Part shown: positions 22,966 through 23,078 of the stretch, piece by piece | Layout: each line of letters opens with the position of its first letter | Position numbering within the stretch: the stretch's first letter is position 1 | Source of the DNA: SHLJ01 sp041618535 | Lineage (GTDB): Bacteria > Bacteroidota > Bacteroidia > Flavobacteriales > Flavobacteriaceae | Assembly: GCA_041618535.1 (NCBI GenBank) | Contig: JBFKFP010000030.1 | Coordinates: 1 to 23,078 of the forward strand | Length of the DNA stretch: 23,078 nt | Direction: 5' to 3' | The notes under the pieces: generated by a model | Database searches by the model: none | The model's input: only the letters and a program-made list of their open reading frames with translations | Told to the model about the DNA's origin: nothing | Program-made: the position numbers and the translations under genes

Positions 22966-23078
22966 TTAGTTTTTAGTAACTTTAGGTTCACTTCGCTTGC
23001 CCATTTTAAGTTCACTTCGCTTGCCCATTTTAAGTTCACTTCGCTTGCCCATTTTAAGGCTAAAACCATTTTTAATTA
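22966..23078 (-). CDS. Possible C-terminal fragment with octapeptide repeats, continuing past right edge
   Basis: The minus-strand frame is open from the window edge to a TAA at 22966-22968. It reads NGFSLK, then MGKRSELK twice, then MGKRSEPKVTKN. The peptide repeat mirrors the 24-bp DNA repeat, which keeps all frames in register, so an open frame here is weak evidence. It may be the basic tail of a real protein or a non-coding repeat. Confidence 0.25.
   Translation of the reverse strand, partial: IKNGFSLKMGKRSELKMGKRSELKMGKRSEPKVTKN
22986..23057. repeat. Three perfect 24-bp tandem repeats
   Basis: Units at 22986-23009, 23010-23033 and 23034-23057 are identical and begin GTTCACTTCGCTTGCCC followed by ATTTTAA. 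There are no spacers, so this is not CRISPR. The perfect identity indicates recent expansion or selection. The array stops 21 bases before the window end. Confidence 0.95.

Noticed and set aside
22779..22976. 65-codon plus-strand frame starting with GTG
   Set aside because: No recognisable protein features and no start context, and it sits in a repeat-edged gap. It could be a remnant but cannot be supported.
22986..23057. Tandem repeat as a CRISPR array
   Set aside because: The units are directly adjacent with no spacers, and there are no cas genes.

Overview
The window reads as chromosomal DNA of a Bacteroidota member, most likely a marine Flavobacteriaceae. Supporting signs are moderate GC, Bacteroidota-style promoters (TAnnTTTG-like -7 boxes, no strong Shine-Dalgarno sequences), many lipoproteins, and a large secreted protein with a C-terminal type IX secretion (T9SS) sorting domain. 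I see no tRNA, rRNA, insertion sequence, phage gene or CRISPR array. Species was not determined.

Layout, left to right. (1) 1-2183, minus strand: an exported c-type cytochrome cut by the left edge, a DoxX-like membrane protein and a tiny two-helix membrane protein. (2) 2345-4757, plus: a lipoprotein with a cupredoxin-like domain, then a lipoprotein M20 amidohydrolase of the hydantoinase/carbamoylase type, separated by a terminator. (3) 4758-5555: a gap holding stacked inverted repeats and a terminator (possible small RNA), a palindrome, and a Crp/Fnr-family regulator starting with GTG. (4) 5728-13730: the most unusual block. A 974-residue exported protein has a PEP-synthase/glucan-water-dikinase-like phosphohistidine domain followed by an ATP-binding domain. 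It is in an operon with an exported class A beta-lactamase-fold serine hydrolase. Converging on this pair, with stop codons overlapping by 4 bp, are an NTT (ATP/ADP translocase)-like transporter fused to HEAT repeats and a second, paralogous serine hydrolase. (5) 14055-14423: a small DoxX-like membrane protein. (6) 14444-19138, minus: a 1324-residue T9SS-exported Asp-box/PA/thrombospondin-type-3 protein followed 6 bp later by a lipoprotein with two Fn3-like domains. (7) 19305-20534, minus: a class V aminotransferase lacking the desulfurase cysteine; divergent from it, a secreted protein of unknown function (20766-21539). (8) 21665-22720, plus: a DUF1295 membrane protein and a small membrane protein. 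(9) Right edge: three perfect 24-bp tandem repeats that on the minus strand encode an octapeptide repeat in an open frame leaving the window.

Best candidate for an undescribed system: the 5728-13730 block. Three of its products carry export signals and the fourth is a nucleotide-transporter-like membrane protein. An exported ATP-dependent dikinase-like enzyme needs nucleotide outside the cytoplasm, and the adjacent NTT-like protein could supply or recover it. The two serine hydrolases would act on the same unknown envelope substrate or its product. Domain calls rest on visible motifs; the functional link is inference from gene order.
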